Below are positions 9,107 to 19,143 of a stretch of DNA of 45,526 bases, in pieces; within the stretch, counting starts at the first letter, position 1, and every line of letters starts with the position of its first letter. The notes under the pieces are model-generated. The model had not been told where the DNA came from, made no database searches, and worked only from the letters and a program-made list of their open reading frames with translations. Origin of the DNA: Hylemonella gracilis. GTDB taxonomy: Bacteria; Pseudomonadota; Gammaproteobacteria; Burkholderiales; Burkholderiaceae_C. The translations under genes and the position numbers were made by a program. The stretch lies in the NCBI GenBank assembly GCA_945862005.1, contig CAMAWQ010000004.1:1-45526 (forward strand). Direction: 5' to 3'.

Positions 9107-11147
9107 GGTTTTGCAGAGCAACCCGTTGCTCGATTTTTCTGACCTACCCCTGTTTGATCAGATTCGGCCCGAACATGTGCAATCCGCCATGGATGCCCTG
9201 CTCGACCTTGCCAACCAAGCTCTAGAGCGCGTCACCCAGCCCAATTTTGCGGCCGACTGGACGGCCATGTCCTGCGAATTGGACGTTCACACCGAACGTC
9301 TAGGGCGGGCTTGGGGTGCCGTCAGCCACTTAAACAGCGTGGCAGACACGCCAGAGCTGCGTGCTGCTTTTAATGAAGCCTTGCCCAAAGTTACTGAATT
9401 TTGGACCCGCCTAGGTGCAGACGAGCGCTTGTTTGCCAAGTACAAAGCTCTAAGCCCTGAAGCCCTTAACCCCGAACAACAGCAAGCCCTGCGCAATGCA
9501 CTGCGCAGTTTTGTACTGGGTGGCGCAGACCTGCAAGGCCCCCAAACAACGCGTTGTGCTGAACTACAAGAACGTCAGGCCGAGCTGCAGCAAAAGTTCA
9601 GCGAAAACACGCTGGATGCCACCGACGCTTTTGCCTACTTTGCACAAGCCAACGAGCTGACTGGCGTGCCGCAAGATGTGCAGGCCGCAGCTCGAGCCGC
9701 TGCCGATGCAGATGGTAAGGATGGCTACAAGCTCACCCTCAAAATGCCTTGCTACTTGCCGGTGATGCAATTTGCAAAAAGCAGCGACTTACGCCGCACT
9801 TTGTACACCGCACACGTCACCCGCGCCTCCGACCAAGCGCAAGGCACTGGTGCCACTTTTGATAACAGTGCCTTGATTCAAGACATCTTGGCCTTGCGCC
9901 AAGAAGAGGCGCAGCTGCTGGGGTATGCCAACTTCGGCCAAGTCTCGGTGGTGCCCAAAATGGCCGATTCGCCCGAACAGGTGGTGAAGTTTTTGCGAGA
10001 TTTGGCCGCCAAAGCCAAACCCTACGCCACACAAGACGTGGCCGACCTGCGCACCTTTGCCGCTGAGCACTTGGGTATTGCCGACCCCCAGCCCTGGGAT
10101 TGGTCTTACATCAGCGAACAACTTAAAGAAGCGCGCTACGCCTTCAGCGAGCAAGAGGTTAAGCAATATTTCACCGCCCCGCGCGTGCTGGCCGGTTTGT
10201 TCAAAATAATTGAAACCCTGTTTGAAGTGCGCATCCAGCGCGACCAAGCGCCCGTTTGGCACCCCGCAGTGGAGTTCTACCGTATTGAACGCCATGGCCA
10301 ACTGGTAGGGCAGTTTTACCTCGACCCACCCGCACGCCAAGGCAAGCGCGGCGGCGCATGGATGGATGATGTGCGCGCCCGCTGGCTGCGCCCCGACACC
10401 CAGCAACTGCAAACCCCGGTAGCGCATTTGGTGTGCAACTTTGCTGAAGGGGTCAACGGCCAGCCCGCGCTGCTCACGCACGACGACGTCATTACCCTGT
10501 TCCATGAATTTGGACACGGTTTGCACCACCTGCTCACGCAAGTGAATGAACGCGATGTGTCGGGCATCAGCGGTGTGGAATGGGACGCCGTAGAACTGCC
10601 CAGCCAGTTTATGGAAAACTTTTGTTGGGAATGGACTGTGCTGCAGCACATGACCGCCCATGTCGACACCGGCGAACCCCTGCCCCGCGCCTTGTTCGAC
10701 AAAATGTTGGCAGCCAAAAACTTTCAAACCGGTTTGCAAACCGTCCGGCAAATTGAGTTTTCTTTGTTTGACATGCTGCTGCACACCGAACACGACCCCG
10801 CTTTGGACTTTATGCCGCTGCTCAACCGCGTGCGTTCTGAGGTGGCGGTGCTGCATCCGCCCGCCTGGAGCCGCACAGCCCACACCTTCAGCCATATTTT
10901 TGCAGGGGGTTACGCAGCGGGCTACTACAGCTACAAATGGGCCGAAGTCCTCAGCGCAGATGCCTACGCCGCGTTTGAAGAAACTGCCCTTCCCCAAGGC
11001 CAGCCTAATGTTGAAACAGGCCGCCGCTACCGGCAAGCCATATTAGAAGCCGGTGGCAGCCGCCCCGCCATGGAGTCCTTTAAAGCCTTTAGAGGTCGCG
11101 AGCCCAGCCTAGACGCTCTGCTCAGGCACCAGGGCATGGCCGCTTAG
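9087..11147 (+). CDS. prlC: Oligopeptidase A, M3 family zinc metallopeptidase
   Basis: A cytosolic zinc endopeptidase that degrades short peptides, including cleaved signal peptides. The 686-residue length is typical. The zinc-binding HEXXH is visible as [12 protein letters not shown], followed by [17 protein letters not shown], which supplies the downstream Glu ligand. The C-terminal region [23 protein letters not shown] is typical of the family. The start lies within the last 20 bases of folD, so the gene is probably translated by coupling. It is the last gene of the plus-strand run and faces rpiA across 30 bases. No strong terminator is visible there. Confidence 0.95.
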   Translation: MHSPTPEVLQSNPLLDFSDLPLFDQIRPEHVQSAMDALLDLANQALERVTQPNFAADWTAMSCELDVHTERLGRAWGAVSHLNSVADTPELRAAFNEALPKVTEFWTRLGADERLFAKYKALSPEALNPEQQQALRNALRSFVLGGADLQGPQTTRCAELQERQAELQQKFSENTLDATDAFAYFAQANELTGVPQDVQAAARAAADADGKDGYKLTLKMPCYLPVMQFAKSSDLRRTLYTAHVTRASDQAQGTGATFDNSALIQDILALRQEEAQLLGYANFGQVSVVPKMADSPEQVVKFLRDLAAKAKPYATQDVADLRTFAAEHLGIADPQPWDWSYISEQLKEARYAFSEQEVKQYFTAPRVLAGLFKIIETLFEVRIQRDQAPVWHPAVEFYRIERHGQLVGQFYLDPPARQGKRGGAWMDDVRARWLRPDTQQLQTPVAHLVCNFAEGVNGQPALLTHDDVITLFHEFGHGLHHLLTQVNERDVSGISGVEWDAVELPSQFMENFCWEWTVLQHMTAHVDTGEPLPRALFDKMLAAKNFQTGLQTVRQIEFSLFDMLLHTEHDPALDFMPLLNRVRSEVAVLHPPAWSRTAHTFSHIFAGGYAAGYYSYKWAEVLSADAYAAFEETALPQGQPNVETGRRYRQAILEAGGSRPAMESFKAFRGREPSLDALLRHQGMAA

Positions 11148-11177
11148 GTTGCCAGTTCAGTCACTTTTAAACGTTTT

Positions 11178-11852
11178 TTATAAGTTCAGCGTTTTCACGC
11201 CGCTGGCGGTTCCCAGCAAACACACCTTGGCGCGCTGGTGGGCAAACACCCCCACCGTCACAACTCCTGGCCATTGGTTGACTTCGGTCTCAAAACCTAG
11301 GGGATCGCTGATGGTCAAGCCCTTCACGTCCAACAAGTGTTGCCCGTTATCGGTGACCAAGGGCACGCCGTCCATCAGGCGCAATTGGGCCATGCCCCCC
11401 ATTGCGGCAAATTGCCGAATGAGATGGTTGCTGGCCATGGGAATCACCTCTACCGGCAAAGGAAACTGCCCCAGGGTCTGCACCTGCTTGGATTCATCGG
11501 CAATGCACACAAAGCGTTTGGACTGAGCAGCCACTATTTTTTCGCGCGTTAACGCCGCGCCGCCGCCTTTGATCATGCAACCTTGGCCATCAATTTCGTC
11601 AGCCCCGTCGATGTACACCGACAACTCCCCCACCTCATTGGCGTCCACCACACGAATACCCAGCGCCTGCAAGCGCTGAGTGCTGGCCACCGAGCTCGAC
11701 ACCGCACCGGGAATTTGTTCTTTGATACTGGCCAGCGCCTCAATAAACTTATTGACGGTTGAGCCGGTACCCACCCCCAGCCATTGACCTGCTTGCACAT
11801 ACTGCAAGGCAGCTTGTCCCACTTGGGTTTTGAGTTCGTCTTGGGTGAGCAT
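11178..11852 (-). CDS. rpiA: Ribose-5-phosphate isomerase A
   Basis: Interconverts ribose 5-phosphate and ribulose 5-phosphate in the pentose phosphate pathway. The 224 residues carry the phosphate-binding [13 protein letters not shown], the substrate region [27 protein letters not shown], and C-terminal [21 protein letters not shown] lies 7 bases before the ATG. It is divergent from pyrD with only 33 bases between start codons, so the promoters must lie partly inside the opposing genes or overlap. Confidence 0.97.
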   Translation of the reverse strand: MLTQDELKTQVGQAALQYVQAGQWLGVGTGSTVNKFIEALASIKEQIPGAVSSSVASTQRLQALGIRVVDANEVGELSVYIDGADEIDGQGCMIKGGGAALTREKIVAAQSKRFVCIADESKQVQTLGQFPLPVEVIPMASNHLIRQFAAMGGMAQLRLMDGVPLVTDNGQHLLDVKGLTISDPLGFETEVNQWPGVVTVGVFAHQRAKVCLLGTASGVKTLNL

Positions 11853-11885
11853 GGGAAAATCCTTTTAATCTTCAGGAATTATCCG

Positions 11886-13016
11886 ATGTCCCTCTTGTCT
11901 TCTTTTAACCCGTATGCCTTGGCCCGTTCAGCGCTGTTCCAAATGGATCCAGAGGCTACCCACGACCTCACCCTTGGGCTGATCGCACGCACCCAAAATA
12001 CACCCCTGGCCTTAGGCTATGCACAAGCCAGAATTGACGACCCTGTGGACATTGCGGGTCTCAAGTTTCCCAACCGCGTGGGCCTGGCTGCTGGATTAGA
12101 TAAAAACGCCCGCTGCCTGGACGGCTGGCAAGCCATGGGTTTTGGGTTCGTAGAAGTGGGTACTGTGACCCCTCTGGCCCAACCGGGTAACCCCAAGCCA
12201 CGCATGTTTCGCATTCAAGAGCGCCAAGCCCTCATCAACCGCTTGGGCTTTAACAATGAAGGCTTGGGCACCTTCATTTCCAACCTGCAACAGGCCAAGT
12301 GCCGCCGTCAGCCACAGCACGCTCAGACTAAGGATCCTGCTCACAGGCCCATGGTGTTGGGCTTGAACATTGGCAAAAACGCCAACACCCCTATCGAGCA
12401 AGCCACAGACGACTACCTTTTGTGCTTGAGTGCGGTGTACCCCCATGCCGACTACATCACCATCAACATATCCAGCCCCAACACGCAAAACCTGCGCTCG
12501 CTGCAAAGCGATGCCGCCTTGGAACAGTTGTTATCAGCGCTGGCTGAGCGGCGTCATCAGTTAAGCAAGCACTTCAACAAATGGGTGCCACTGTTCCTCA
12601 AAATTGCGCCTGATTTAGACGACGCACAAATTCAAGTCGTTGCCCAAGCCCTGCAACGCCAAACCCAAGAGAGCCCAAGCCCTGCGGCAACGTGGGGGGT
12701 CATTGCCACCAACACCACCTTAAGCCGGCAAGCAGTCCAAGGCCTGCCGCATGCGCAAGAAACGGGCGGCTTGTCCGGCGCTCCGGTACTGGAGATGAGT
12801 AACCACGTCATTCGGCAGCTGAGGCAGCAACTCGGGCCTCAGTTCCCCATCATTGGGGTGGGCGGTGTGTTAAGCGGAGCCGATGCCGTGAGCAAAATTC
12901 AGGCGGGGGCTGACTTGGTCCAAATTTATACAGGTCTGATTTACAAAGGCCCGGCCTTGATTCGTGAAGCAGCCCAAGCGCTGCAGCAACACCGGTTAAC
13001 TCCGCACCGTTCTTAG
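11886..13016 (+). CDS. pyrD: Dihydroorotate dehydrogenase (quinone), class 2
   Basis: An FMN enzyme of pyrimidine synthesis that passes electrons to the quinone pool at the inner membrane. With the ATG at 11886 the product has 376 residues; an earlier in-frame ATG at 11784 lies inside the opposing rpiA gene and is rejected because AGGA precedes 11886 at normal spacing. Signatures are the membrane-associating N-terminal helix [44 protein letters not shown] and the FMN phosphate site [19 protein letters not shown]. About 15-20 extra polar residues sit near residues 136-153, a probable surface insertion. It overlaps the convergent flavoprotein gene by four bases. Confidence 0.96.
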   Translation: MSLLSSFNPYALARSALFQMDPEATHDLTLGLIARTQNTPLALGYAQARIDDPVDIAGLKFPNRVGLAAGLDKNARCLDGWQAMGFGFVEVGTVTPLAQPGNPKPRMFRIQERQALINRLGFNNEGLGTFISNLQQAKCRRQPQHAQTKDPAHRPMVLGLNIGKNANTPIEQATDDYLLCLSAVYPHADYITINISSPNTQNLRSLQSDAALEQLLSALAERRHQLSKHFNKWVPLFLKIAPDLDDAQIQVVAQALQRQTQESPSPAATWGVIATNTTLSRQAVQGLPHAQETGGLSGAPVLEMSNHVIRQLRQQLGPQFPIIGVGGVLSGADAVSKIQAGADLVQIYTGLIYKGPALIREAAQALQQHRLTPHRS

Positions 13017-14134
13017 TGCATCGCTAGCGCCACTGCATCGCCCAATGCGAGGCAACTGGTGAGGCCCGGTGATTCAATACCCAGCAAATGCACCAAACCC
13101 GCTACACCGTGCTGCTTAGGCCCCTGAATCACAAAGTCTTGGGCCGCCTCACCGGGCCCAGAAATTTTGGGCCGGATGCCTGCATAGCCCGGCAGCAGAG
13201 CGCCCTCGGGTAATTGAGGCCAGTATTTGCGAATTTCTTGGTAAAAAATGCCAGCTCTCTCGGGCTTTACTTCCAAGTCGTCTGGGGAATCCACCCACTC
13301 CACATCCGGCCCAAACTTGGCCTGCCCCCCTAAATCTAAGGTCAGGTGCACGCCTAAACCTGCGGCTTCCGGCACGGGGTAAATCAAGTGACTAAAGGGT
13401 GATCGGCACGACAAGTTGAAGTAATGGCCTTTGGCAAAGTAGGCCTTGGGTAGGGCTGAGCTAAGTACGCCCGCCTGGGGCATACCCTGAACCGCATGGG
13501 CCAAGGCCACTGCATGCAAACCCGCTGCATTCACCACACGCCGAGCGCTTAGGGCCGTGCCATCTTGGGTGTGAATTTCAAAACCCGAATTCAAACCCAA
13601 CTCCACCACCAAACGCTCCACCTTGGCGTGGCAGACCACCATGCCGCCTGCATGCTCAAGGTCTGCTTGCAAAGACAACATCACGCCATGGCTGTCCACA
13701 ATGCCAGTACTGGGCGACCACACGGCAGCCAAGGCATGCAAAGCAGGTTCTTTGGCCAGCGCTTGTTCGCGGCTTAAAAGTTGTAAGTCTGTGACCCCGT
13801 TGGCAGCGGCTTTGGCCATCAGCTCATGCAGCTTGGAAATATGTGGCTCCGATGTGGCCACCACCAATTTGCCGCACCGCTGGTGCGCAATACCCCGCTC
13901 TTGGCAGTAGGCATAGAGCTGCTGGCGACCCTGCACACACAAGCGAGCCTTCAAAGAGCCTTGCGGGTAATACAAGCCCGCATGAATCACTTCGCTGTTG
14001 CGCGAACTGGTTTGGGTGCCAATGGCCGACTCTGCCTCTAGCACCATCACCTCTTGCCCTGCCAGCGCCAAGGCCCGAGCTACCGCCAAGCCCACGACGC
14101 CAGCACCAATGACGACCGTTTCGACTTGTTCCAT
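13013..14134 (-). CDS. L-2-hydroxyglutarate oxidase-like FAD-dependent oxidoreductase
   Basis: This 373-residue DAO-superfamily flavoprotein has the N-terminal dinucleotide motif [17 protein letters not shown], then [15 protein letters not shown] and RCGKLVVA, stretches shared with LhgO/L2HGDH proteins. These oxidise L-2-hydroxyglutarate to 2-oxoglutarate. A second cluster near [12 protein letters not shown] and the C-terminal [20 protein letters not shown] fit the family. The exact substrate is not certain. It is monocistronic by appearance: a terminator for the upstream molybdenum hydroxylase operon sits 53-74 bases ahead of its start, so it has its own promoter. It ends in a four-base overlap with pyrD. 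Confidence 0.87.
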   Translation of the reverse strand: MEQVETVVIGAGVVGLAVARALALAGQEVMVLEAESAIGTQTSSRNSEVIHAGLYYPQGSLKARLCVQGRQQLYAYCQERGIAHQRCGKLVVATSEPHISKLHELMAKAAANGVTDLQLLSREQALAKEPALHALAAVWSPSTGIVDSHGVMLSLQADLEHAGGMVVCHAKVERLVVELGLNSGFEIHTQDGTALSARRVVNAAGLHAVALAHAVQGMPQAGVLSSALPKAYFAKGHYFNLSCRSPFSHLIYPVPEAAGLGVHLTLDLGGQAKFGPDVEWVDSPDDLEVKPERAGIFYQEIRKYWPQLPEGALLPGYAGIRPKISGPGEAAQDFVIQGPKQHGVAGLVHLLGIESPGLTSCLALGDAVALAMH

Positions 14135-14178
14135 AAAAATGCGATTTTGAACTTAATTCATCTCATTGTGGTGCAAAA

Positions 14179-14208
14179 GAAAAAAACCGCAGATCTTGCG
14201 ACCTGCGG
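14179..14208 (-). terminator. Rho-independent terminator after the molybdenum hydroxylase genes
   Basis: On the minus strand the sequence reads stem CCGCAG, 10-base loop, stem CTGCGG, then a run of T residues (the A-rich stretch 14179-14186 on the plus strand). It lies 28 bases downstream of the large-subunit stop and before the next gene, so it insulates the flavoprotein gene from the operon upstream. Confidence 0.75.
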
Positions 14209-14235
14209 CTCTGGTTGCCCGACTGAGCTTAGAAA

Positions 14236-16530
14236 TTAAGCCAATTGCTGCTTAACCCGCTCGGGCACCAAGGGGTAGCGGCGTATGCGCACACCTGTGG
14301 CGTCAAACACGGCATTGGCAATAGCCGATGGGAAGCACACGATGGCAGGCTCTCCAGCGCCACCCAAGGGCTTGTCGGGGCGGTTCAGCAACACCAAGTC
14401 CACTTGAGCGGGCATGTCTTCGAGCTTGGCAACACGGTAGGTGTTCCAGTCCACGCTGGTCACTCGCTCTTCATTAAAGTGCACTTCTTCATACAAGGCG
14501 CGGCTGATGCCCTGCATGATTTGACCTTCTAGGGCGGCACGGACACCAATGGGGTTGACCACCAAACCGCAGTCATTGGCAACGACTACCTTTTTGACCC
14601 AGATGCGGCCGGTTTCTTTATTGACTTCCACTTCTACCGCCACAGCCGCGTATGACTGGTAGCCCGAATGCACCGACATACCGCGCCCTGTCAAAACCTT
14701 ACCTGAGGTATTGCGGCTGGTGCGTTTGACCCAGCCCAGTTTGTCGGCAGCGGCTTTGACCACATCAATTTCACGTGGCTCTTGCATGTGCTTGATGCGA
14801 AAGTCCACCGGGTCCATACCTGCTGCGTGGGCCACCTCATCAATGAAGCACTCTTGCCCAAAGCGGGTTTGCAACTCTTGTGGCGCACGCAGGTGAGCAG
14901 TGCGCATAGGCGACGCCTCTTGCAAGTAGGGCGGCACGGTTTCCCACCAATGCACATGGTTGGCAAACTTGTAGCTCTCTTCCGGCACATTGAAGTTGTA
15001 GGCGTTCCACTTTTTGTGACCCGTCAGCATGCCCACCAAGGTGTGCTCTGGACTTTCGGCATTGAACTTCACATCCCAGCCGTTAAAGCCCTTGGCCTTA
15101 AAGTACCAACCGGTGACGTTGTTGGAAGCATCCAAGCCCGCTTTCATGCTGATGATGGCCGCAGGCGCTTTAGGCGCCCAGGCCATGCCTTCTTCTCTAG
15201 ACCATTGCACGCGCACAGGACGGCCAAACTCTTTCGAAAGTAAGGCTGCTTCGAAGGGCGCCTCATCGGCGTCGCTGCGGCCATAAGACCCCGCACCATG
15301 CATCCACTTGAGCTGCACATTTTCAATGGGTAAGCCCAAGAATTTGGCAACGCCATCACGCAAGAAGTGGGGTTTTTGCATGTCACCCCAAATTTCTACC
15401 TTATCGCCCACCACACTGACCACACCGCAAGACGGTGCAATGCGAGCGTGCATTTGAAAGCCGCACTCATATTCGGCCTCAATCACTTTGGCTGAGCCAG
15501 CTAAGGCATCCAATGTGGGCTTGGGGTTGTAGTCTTTTTTTCCGCCGAAGGCAGGTATTGCATTGGAGGCCGTGGGTTTAGCTTCGCGAATGTAATCAAA
15601 CACCTTATTCTCACCACCGGTCAACGCAGGCTTGGCGTCTGACCACTTGACCCTCAGCGCGCGTGATGCTCGAATGGCGTTCCACTCGGTGTCGGCCACC
15701 ACCGCCACAAATCCACCTTTGACATAAGAGCGGGCGCCTGCAATGTGGGCAATAGAGGCGTTGTCCACCTCAAGCGGCATGGCGCCTGCGACTTGTGGAC
15801 GAACCGCACGGCCATGCAGCAAGTTGTCAGGGCGAATGTGAGCGGTGTAATGCTCTTTACCGCTGACCTTGTCCGCAATGTCTTTGCGCTTGATGCCCTG
15901 CCCCACCAACTTGAACTGCGACGGGTCTTTGGGCTTGGCCTGGCCCACCGCATCCATGGCGTTGCCAACGGCGTTATTCCACTTCATGGGGGTGGAAAAA
16001 TCCTTACCGCCAATCAGCGCGGCGTAAGTGACCGACTTAGTGGGTTCAGCCAACACAAAAATACGACCGTTTTCCACGCCCAAAGCATTGGCTGGCACAC
16101 CCAACTGCTCGGCGCCTGCTGCCATCAACACGCGGCGGGCTTCGGCAGCAGCGTTGCGAATGGGTCTGGAACCCATGCGCAAACCGGTGCTTCCGCTACC
16201 GCCCCCCTGGTTGGGGGTAAAGCGGGTGTCTCCCATGATGACGTGCACCTTGTCATAGGCCACATCAAGCTCATCAGCCACAAACTGGGCAATGGCCACG
16301 TCCAGGCCCTGGCCGCAATCCATCTTGCCAAAGTTCACGGTCACCAAACCGTCTTTGCCAATGCGCAGCCATGTGTCCAAAGTGGAGGGGTGCGGGCCTA
16401 CCACCACAGGTACGGCAGCCTGGGCAGCCGCATCTCCAGCCATTAAGGCGGTGAGTCCACCGCTAAAGCCCACCACCAAACCTGCTTGAGATTGCAGGAA
16501 TTCGCGTCGATTGATTTGCATGTCGTTCAT
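14236..16530 (-). CDS. Molybdopterin-dependent hydroxylase large subunit, isoquinoline 1-oxidoreductase beta-like
   Basis: The catalytic subunit of a xanthine oxidase-family molybdenum hydroxylase, 764 residues. It has an N-terminal twin-arginine signal (NRREFLQSQAGLVVGFSGG, arginines at 8 and 9, ending near an AQA site), so the folded enzyme is predicted to be exported to the periplasm. Family motifs include GGGSGSTGLRMGS, WMHGAGSYGRSDADEAP, and near the C-terminus GGAGEPAIVC, where the Glu is the expected general base. The architecture matches the IorB/Tat-type family, which hydroxylates N-heteroaromatics or oxidises aldehydes; the substrate cannot be read from sequence. Ten bases separate it from the iron-sulfur subunit gene. 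No cytochrome c subunit or XdhC-like maturation gene is adjacent, though these enzymes often have them. Confidence 0.93.
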   Translation of the reverse strand: MNDMQINRREFLQSQAGLVVGFSGGLTALMAGDAAAQAAVPVVVGPHPSTLDTWLRIGKDGLVTVNFGKMDCGQGLDVAIAQFVADELDVAYDKVHVIMGDTRFTPNQGGGSGSTGLRMGSRPIRNAAAEARRVLMAAGAEQLGVPANALGVENGRIFVLAEPTKSVTYAALIGGKDFSTPMKWNNAVGNAMDAVGQAKPKDPSQFKLVGQGIKRKDIADKVSGKEHYTAHIRPDNLLHGRAVRPQVAGAMPLEVDNASIAHIAGARSYVKGGFVAVVADTEWNAIRASRALRVKWSDAKPALTGGENKVFDYIREAKPTASNAIPAFGGKKDYNPKPTLDALAGSAKVIEAEYECGFQMHARIAPSCGVVSVVGDKVEIWGDMQKPHFLRDGVAKFLGLPIENVQLKWMHGAGSYGRSDADEAPFEAALLSKEFGRPVRVQWSREEGMAWAPKAPAAIISMKAGLDASNNVTGWYFKAKGFNGWDVKFNAESPEHTLVGMLTGHKKWNAYNFNVPEESYKFANHVHWWETVPPYLQEASPMRTAHLRAPQELQTRFGQECFIDEVAHAAGMDPVDFRIKHMQEPREIDVVKAAADKLGWVKRTSRNTSGKVLTGRGMSVHSGYQSYAAVAVEVEVNKETGRIWVKKVVVANDCGLVVNPIGVRAALEGQIMQGISRALYEEVHFNEERVTSVDWNTYRVAKLEDMPAQVDLVLLNRPDKPLGGAGEPAIVCFPSAIANAVFDATGVRIRRYPLVPERVKQQLA

Positions 16531-16540
16531 GGCGTGCTCC

Positions 16541-17032
16541 TTAAACCTTGGGGTTGACTTTGTTGCTGGCTGACATCACGTCGCGGGCCTTACGCACCGC
16601 ACGCAAGATGGCAATGTGGGTGCCGCAGCGGCACTGCAAGCCAGACAGGGCCTGTTTGATTTGATCGTCCGTGGCGCGTGGATTTTTTTCCAGCAAGGCC
16701 ACCGCACTCATCACCCAACCGTTGGAACAGTAGCCGCATTGAGCCGCCTGATCATCCACAAAGGCTTGCTGCACAGGGTGCAGTTGGCCTTTCTTTTCAA
16801 GGCCATCCAACGTGCGCACGGCTTTGTTACCAATTGAACTGGCCGGTGTGACGCAAGAACGCACGGGCTGCCCGTTGACCAACACGGTGCAGGTGCCACA
16901 CTGGGCAACACCACAACCATACTTGGGGCCTTTGAGTTTGAGTCCATCGATCAGCGCATACAAAAGCGGCTCATCGGCTTCGGCCTTGACCGTGCGGTTC
17001 GCACCGTCCACCTTCAGGTTGTATTGGGGCAT
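16541..17032 (-). CDS. Molybdenum hydroxylase [2Fe-2S] subunit, isoquinoline 1-oxidoreductase alpha-like
   Basis: This 163-residue electron-transfer subunit carries two [2Fe-2S] clusters. The plant-ferredoxin-type cluster ligands are C40, C45, C48 (CGVAQCGTC) and C60. The second domain supplies C99 and C102 (CGYCSNGW) and C134 and C136 (CRCGTH). It has no signal peptide, as expected if it travels with the Tat-targeted large subunit. It is the first gene of a two-gene unit that ends at a terminator. A perfect 14-bp palindrome lies 22 bases before its start, suggesting repressor control. The remaining upstream gap to the amidohydrolase gene is 144 bases. Confidence 0.95.
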   Translation of the reverse strand: MPQYNLKVDGANRTVKAEADEPLLYALIDGLKLKGPKYGCGVAQCGTCTVLVNGQPVRSCVTPASSIGNKAVRTLDGLEKKGQLHPVQQAFVDDQAAQCGYCSNGWVMSAVALLEKNPRATDDQIKQALSGLQCRCGTHIAILRAVRKARDVMSASNKVNPKV

Positions 17033-17054
17033 GTTGTCTCCTCGGGTTATCTGT

Positions 17055-17068
17055 TAAGTGATCACTTA
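17055..17068. promoter_or_regulatory. Perfect 14-bp palindrome, candidate operator
   Basis: TAAGTGATCACTTA reads identically on both strands and lies 22 bases ahead of the iron-sulfur subunit start. Its position and perfect symmetry fit a repressor operator (TetR, GntR or MarR type) for the molybdenum hydroxylase genes. No regulator gene is nearby, so the cognate protein would be encoded elsewhere. Confidence 0.55.
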
Positions 17069-17112
17069 CCGGATCGCTTGATGATTATGAGCACTTTCAG
17101 GGTGAATTAACG

Positions 17113-17133
17113 CCCTAGAGCCTCAACCTAGGG
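17113..17133. repeat. Inverted repeat CCCTAG-N9-CTAGGG
   Basis: A six-base stem with a nine-base loop lies 44 bases beyond the amidohydrolase stop (minus strand) and 80 bases ahead of the molybdenum hydroxylase start. It could be a weak terminator for the six-gene minus operon, although no clear T-run follows, or a second operator. Confidence 0.35.
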
Positions 17134-17176
17134 AAAGTCCTAAAGCCACCTAAATACAGCGGCTACAGTCCAGCCA

Positions 17177-18157
17177 CTACAAGCCTAACAACCTTGCTGC
17201 GTTGCCACCCGCTGCGGCTTCAAGCTCTGCCCCCGCCAGGCCAGCATCGCGCAACCACTGAACGGGATCTTTTTCACCCACGGGGTAGTCGCTGCCCATG
17301 ACCAAGCAGTCAGCACCCACGCGTTCGTGCAATACTTTGAGCACCTGTGGGTCATACACACAGGTGTCGTAGTAAAAACGCTTGAGCATTTGGCCCGGGG
17401 TGATGCCTCCGGTATTGGCCACGGTGTCAGGGCGGTTAAGGGTGTTGCGGTCTAAACGGCCCATGTAGTGCGGAAAATATCCGCCGCCATGCGCCATGAC
17501 GACCTTGAGGCTCGGAAACTTAGTCATCACGCCTTCGTAAATCAAAGAGGCCATGCACTTGGCTTCTTCAATGGACTGCCCTAAAGAGTTCCACAGCGCG
17601 TAGCGCTGAAACCAAGGGTCTTGCACGCCCTCAGGGTGCACCCATATCGTCAGGCCCTGCCGCTCTACCTCGGCCCAAAACTCATGAAACCTTGGGTCGC
17701 CCACATACACGCCCTGATAGCTGGAAGATAAATTGACCACCCTTAAACCCTGCGCAAGGCTTCGGCCTAGCTCTTGCATGGCACTTGGAAGGTCTTGCAT
17801 GGGCAACACCATGCTGCCCACCAAACGCTTGGGATGCTGCTCCTGCCAAAGGGCTGCCTGATTGTTGCAACGCTGGCTGAGCGAGGTATCCAGCTCTGTA
17901 TCGGCCCAACTGGTACCTTGCAACACGGTGCTTGAAGTCACCACGGCATAGTCAATGCCGCGCGCATCCATATCTTCCAAAATGGCCTCGGGGTTGAACA
18001 TACGGCGCATGAGGTTTTGCACTCCAGGGCGCGGCTCTGAAACTGGATTGGCCCCAAAGCCGGTAAACACCGTGCGGTTTGTGGAGGTTCGAAAAACCTC
18101 GTCTTCAAGCATGTGAACATGAAAGTCCACCACCGGTGTTCGGGTGACCAGCGTCAT
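17177..18157 (-). CDS. Amidohydrolase family protein, ACMSD-like
   Basis: A TIM-barrel metal-dependent amidohydrolase of 326 residues. Metal ligands are expected in DFHVHM near the N-terminus, WVHPEG in the middle, MAHGGGYFPHYMGR and GSDYPVGEKDP near the C-terminus. This pattern matches the 2-amino-3-carboxymuconate semialdehyde decarboxylase branch, which includes many non-oxidative aromatic-acid decarboxylases and hydratases. It is the last gene of a six-gene operon, and its ATG overlaps the stop of the preceding Bug gene (ATGA). The neighbours suggest a step after or before ring cleavage in aromatic acid breakdown. The reaction itself is not determinable from the sequence. Confidence 0.85.
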   Translation of the reverse strand: MTLVTRTPVVDFHVHMLEDEVFRTSTNRTVFTGFGANPVSEPRPGVQNLMRRMFNPEAILEDMDARGIDYAVVTSSTVLQGTSWADTELDTSLSQRCNNQAALWQEQHPKRLVGSMVLPMQDLPSAMQELGRSLAQGLRVVNLSSSYQGVYVGDPRFHEFWAEVERQGLTIWVHPEGVQDPWFQRYALWNSLGQSIEEAKCMASLIYEGVMTKFPSLKVVMAHGGGYFPHYMGRLDRNTLNRPDTVANTGGITPGQMLKRFYYDTCVYDPQVLKVLHERVGADCLVMGSDYPVGEKDPVQWLRDAGLAGAELEAAAGGNAARLLGL

Positions 18158-19131
18158 GGGGTGCCGTCTCGCTTCATGCGGGCGCCATCGGCTACAGCGG
18201 CCCAGCGGGCCAAGTCGTTGACAAGCAGTTTGGACAATTCTTCCGATGTGCTGCTGGTGGCGGTGACTTGGTTGACTGCCATTTGTGCGACTACTTCGGG
18301 CAGCCTCAAGACCTTGGCAATTTCAGCTTCCAATTTTTTAACCACAGCCGCAGGCGTACCTGTGGGCGCAAAAACACCGGCCCAGTATCTGAACTCAATA
18401 TCGGGCAAACCCAGCTCGGCCATGGTGGGCACATTGGGCAAATTGGGCAAACGGGTGGGCGATGTGACCGCCAGGGCCCGAATGTTTCCGGCAGTAATTT
18501 GCGGAATGGCGGGGCCCGTATCCACCATGGACATGATGAGGTCTCCGGCCATAACGGCTGTGAGAGTTTCACTCATGCTTTTGTATTGAATAAATTCGCC
18601 AGGGGTGCCGGTTTTCAGGCGAAATAGCTCGCTTGCAAACTGAAACGCGGGGCCGGATCCGCCGTAGTTGGACTTGGCGGGCTGGGCTTTCATGTAGGCC
18701 ACTAAGTCAGCCACGGTATTGATGTTTTGTTTGGAATTGACCACTAACACCAAAGGAAAGGTGGCCAGTAAAGACACCGGCGTGAAATCTTTGGTGGGAG
18801 AGTATCTGAGCTTGGGCGTGAGAATGGGGGTGAACACCATATTTCCAATGGGGCTGAGCAACAGGCTATAGCCATCAGCAGGCGAACGGGCCACAAACTC
18901 GGTGGCAATAATGCCGCCCGCCCCCACCTTGTTTTCCACCACCACAGGCTGCCCCATGCTGGTGGACAAGCGCTGCCCGACCAAGCGCGCCAGCGTGTCC
19001 ATACCGCCGCCAGCGCCCTGCCCCACATAGATGCGAATGGGCTTGGCCGGAAAATCATCAGCCTGAGCCGAACCGAAAGCAATACCCAGTGACAGCAAGC
19101 CATATTGGATGAGAGTGATCCATGTTTTCAT
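18154..19131 (-). CDS. Bug-family (TctC-like) periplasmic solute-binding protein
   Basis: A predicted secreted binding protein of 325 residues. The N-terminus is a Sec signal (TWITLIQYGLLSLGIAFGSAQA). The family start of the mature domain is FPAKPIRIYVGQGAGGGMDTLARLV, where the loop contacts a carboxylate ligand. Later hallmarks are EFVARSPADGYSLLLSP and the C-terminal segment with GVFAPTGTPAAVVKKLEAE. Bug proteins bind carboxylic acids or aromatic acids and serve tripartite tricarboxylate transporters or sensing. No TctA or TctB gene is nearby. It lies 12 bases after another Bug gene and overlaps the amidohydrolase gene. Confidence 0.93.
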   Translation of the reverse strand: MKTWITLIQYGLLSLGIAFGSAQADDFPAKPIRIYVGQGAGGGMDTLARLVGQRLSTSMGQPVVVENKVGAGGIIATEFVARSPADGYSLLLSPIGNMVFTPILTPKLRYSPTKDFTPVSLLATFPLVLVVNSKQNINTVADLVAYMKAQPAKSNYGGSGPAFQFASELFRLKTGTPGEFIQYKSMSETLTAVMAGDLIMSMVDTGPAIPQITAGNIRALAVTSPTRLPNLPNVPTMAELGLPDIEFRYWAGVFAPTGTPAAVVKKLEAEIAKVLRLPEVVAQMAVNQVTATSSTSEELSKLLVNDLARWAAVADGARMKRDGTP

Positions 19132-19143
19132 AAAAGGTCCTGG

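Noticed and set aside
9789-11036. 415-codon open frame antisense to prlC
   Set aside because: The composition mirrors the prlC codon pattern, there is no recognisable family and no ribosome site; prlC has full motif support.
15745-16446. 233-codon frame antisense to the molybdenum hydroxylase large subunit
   Set aside because: A shadow of a strongly supported gene, with no recognisable features.
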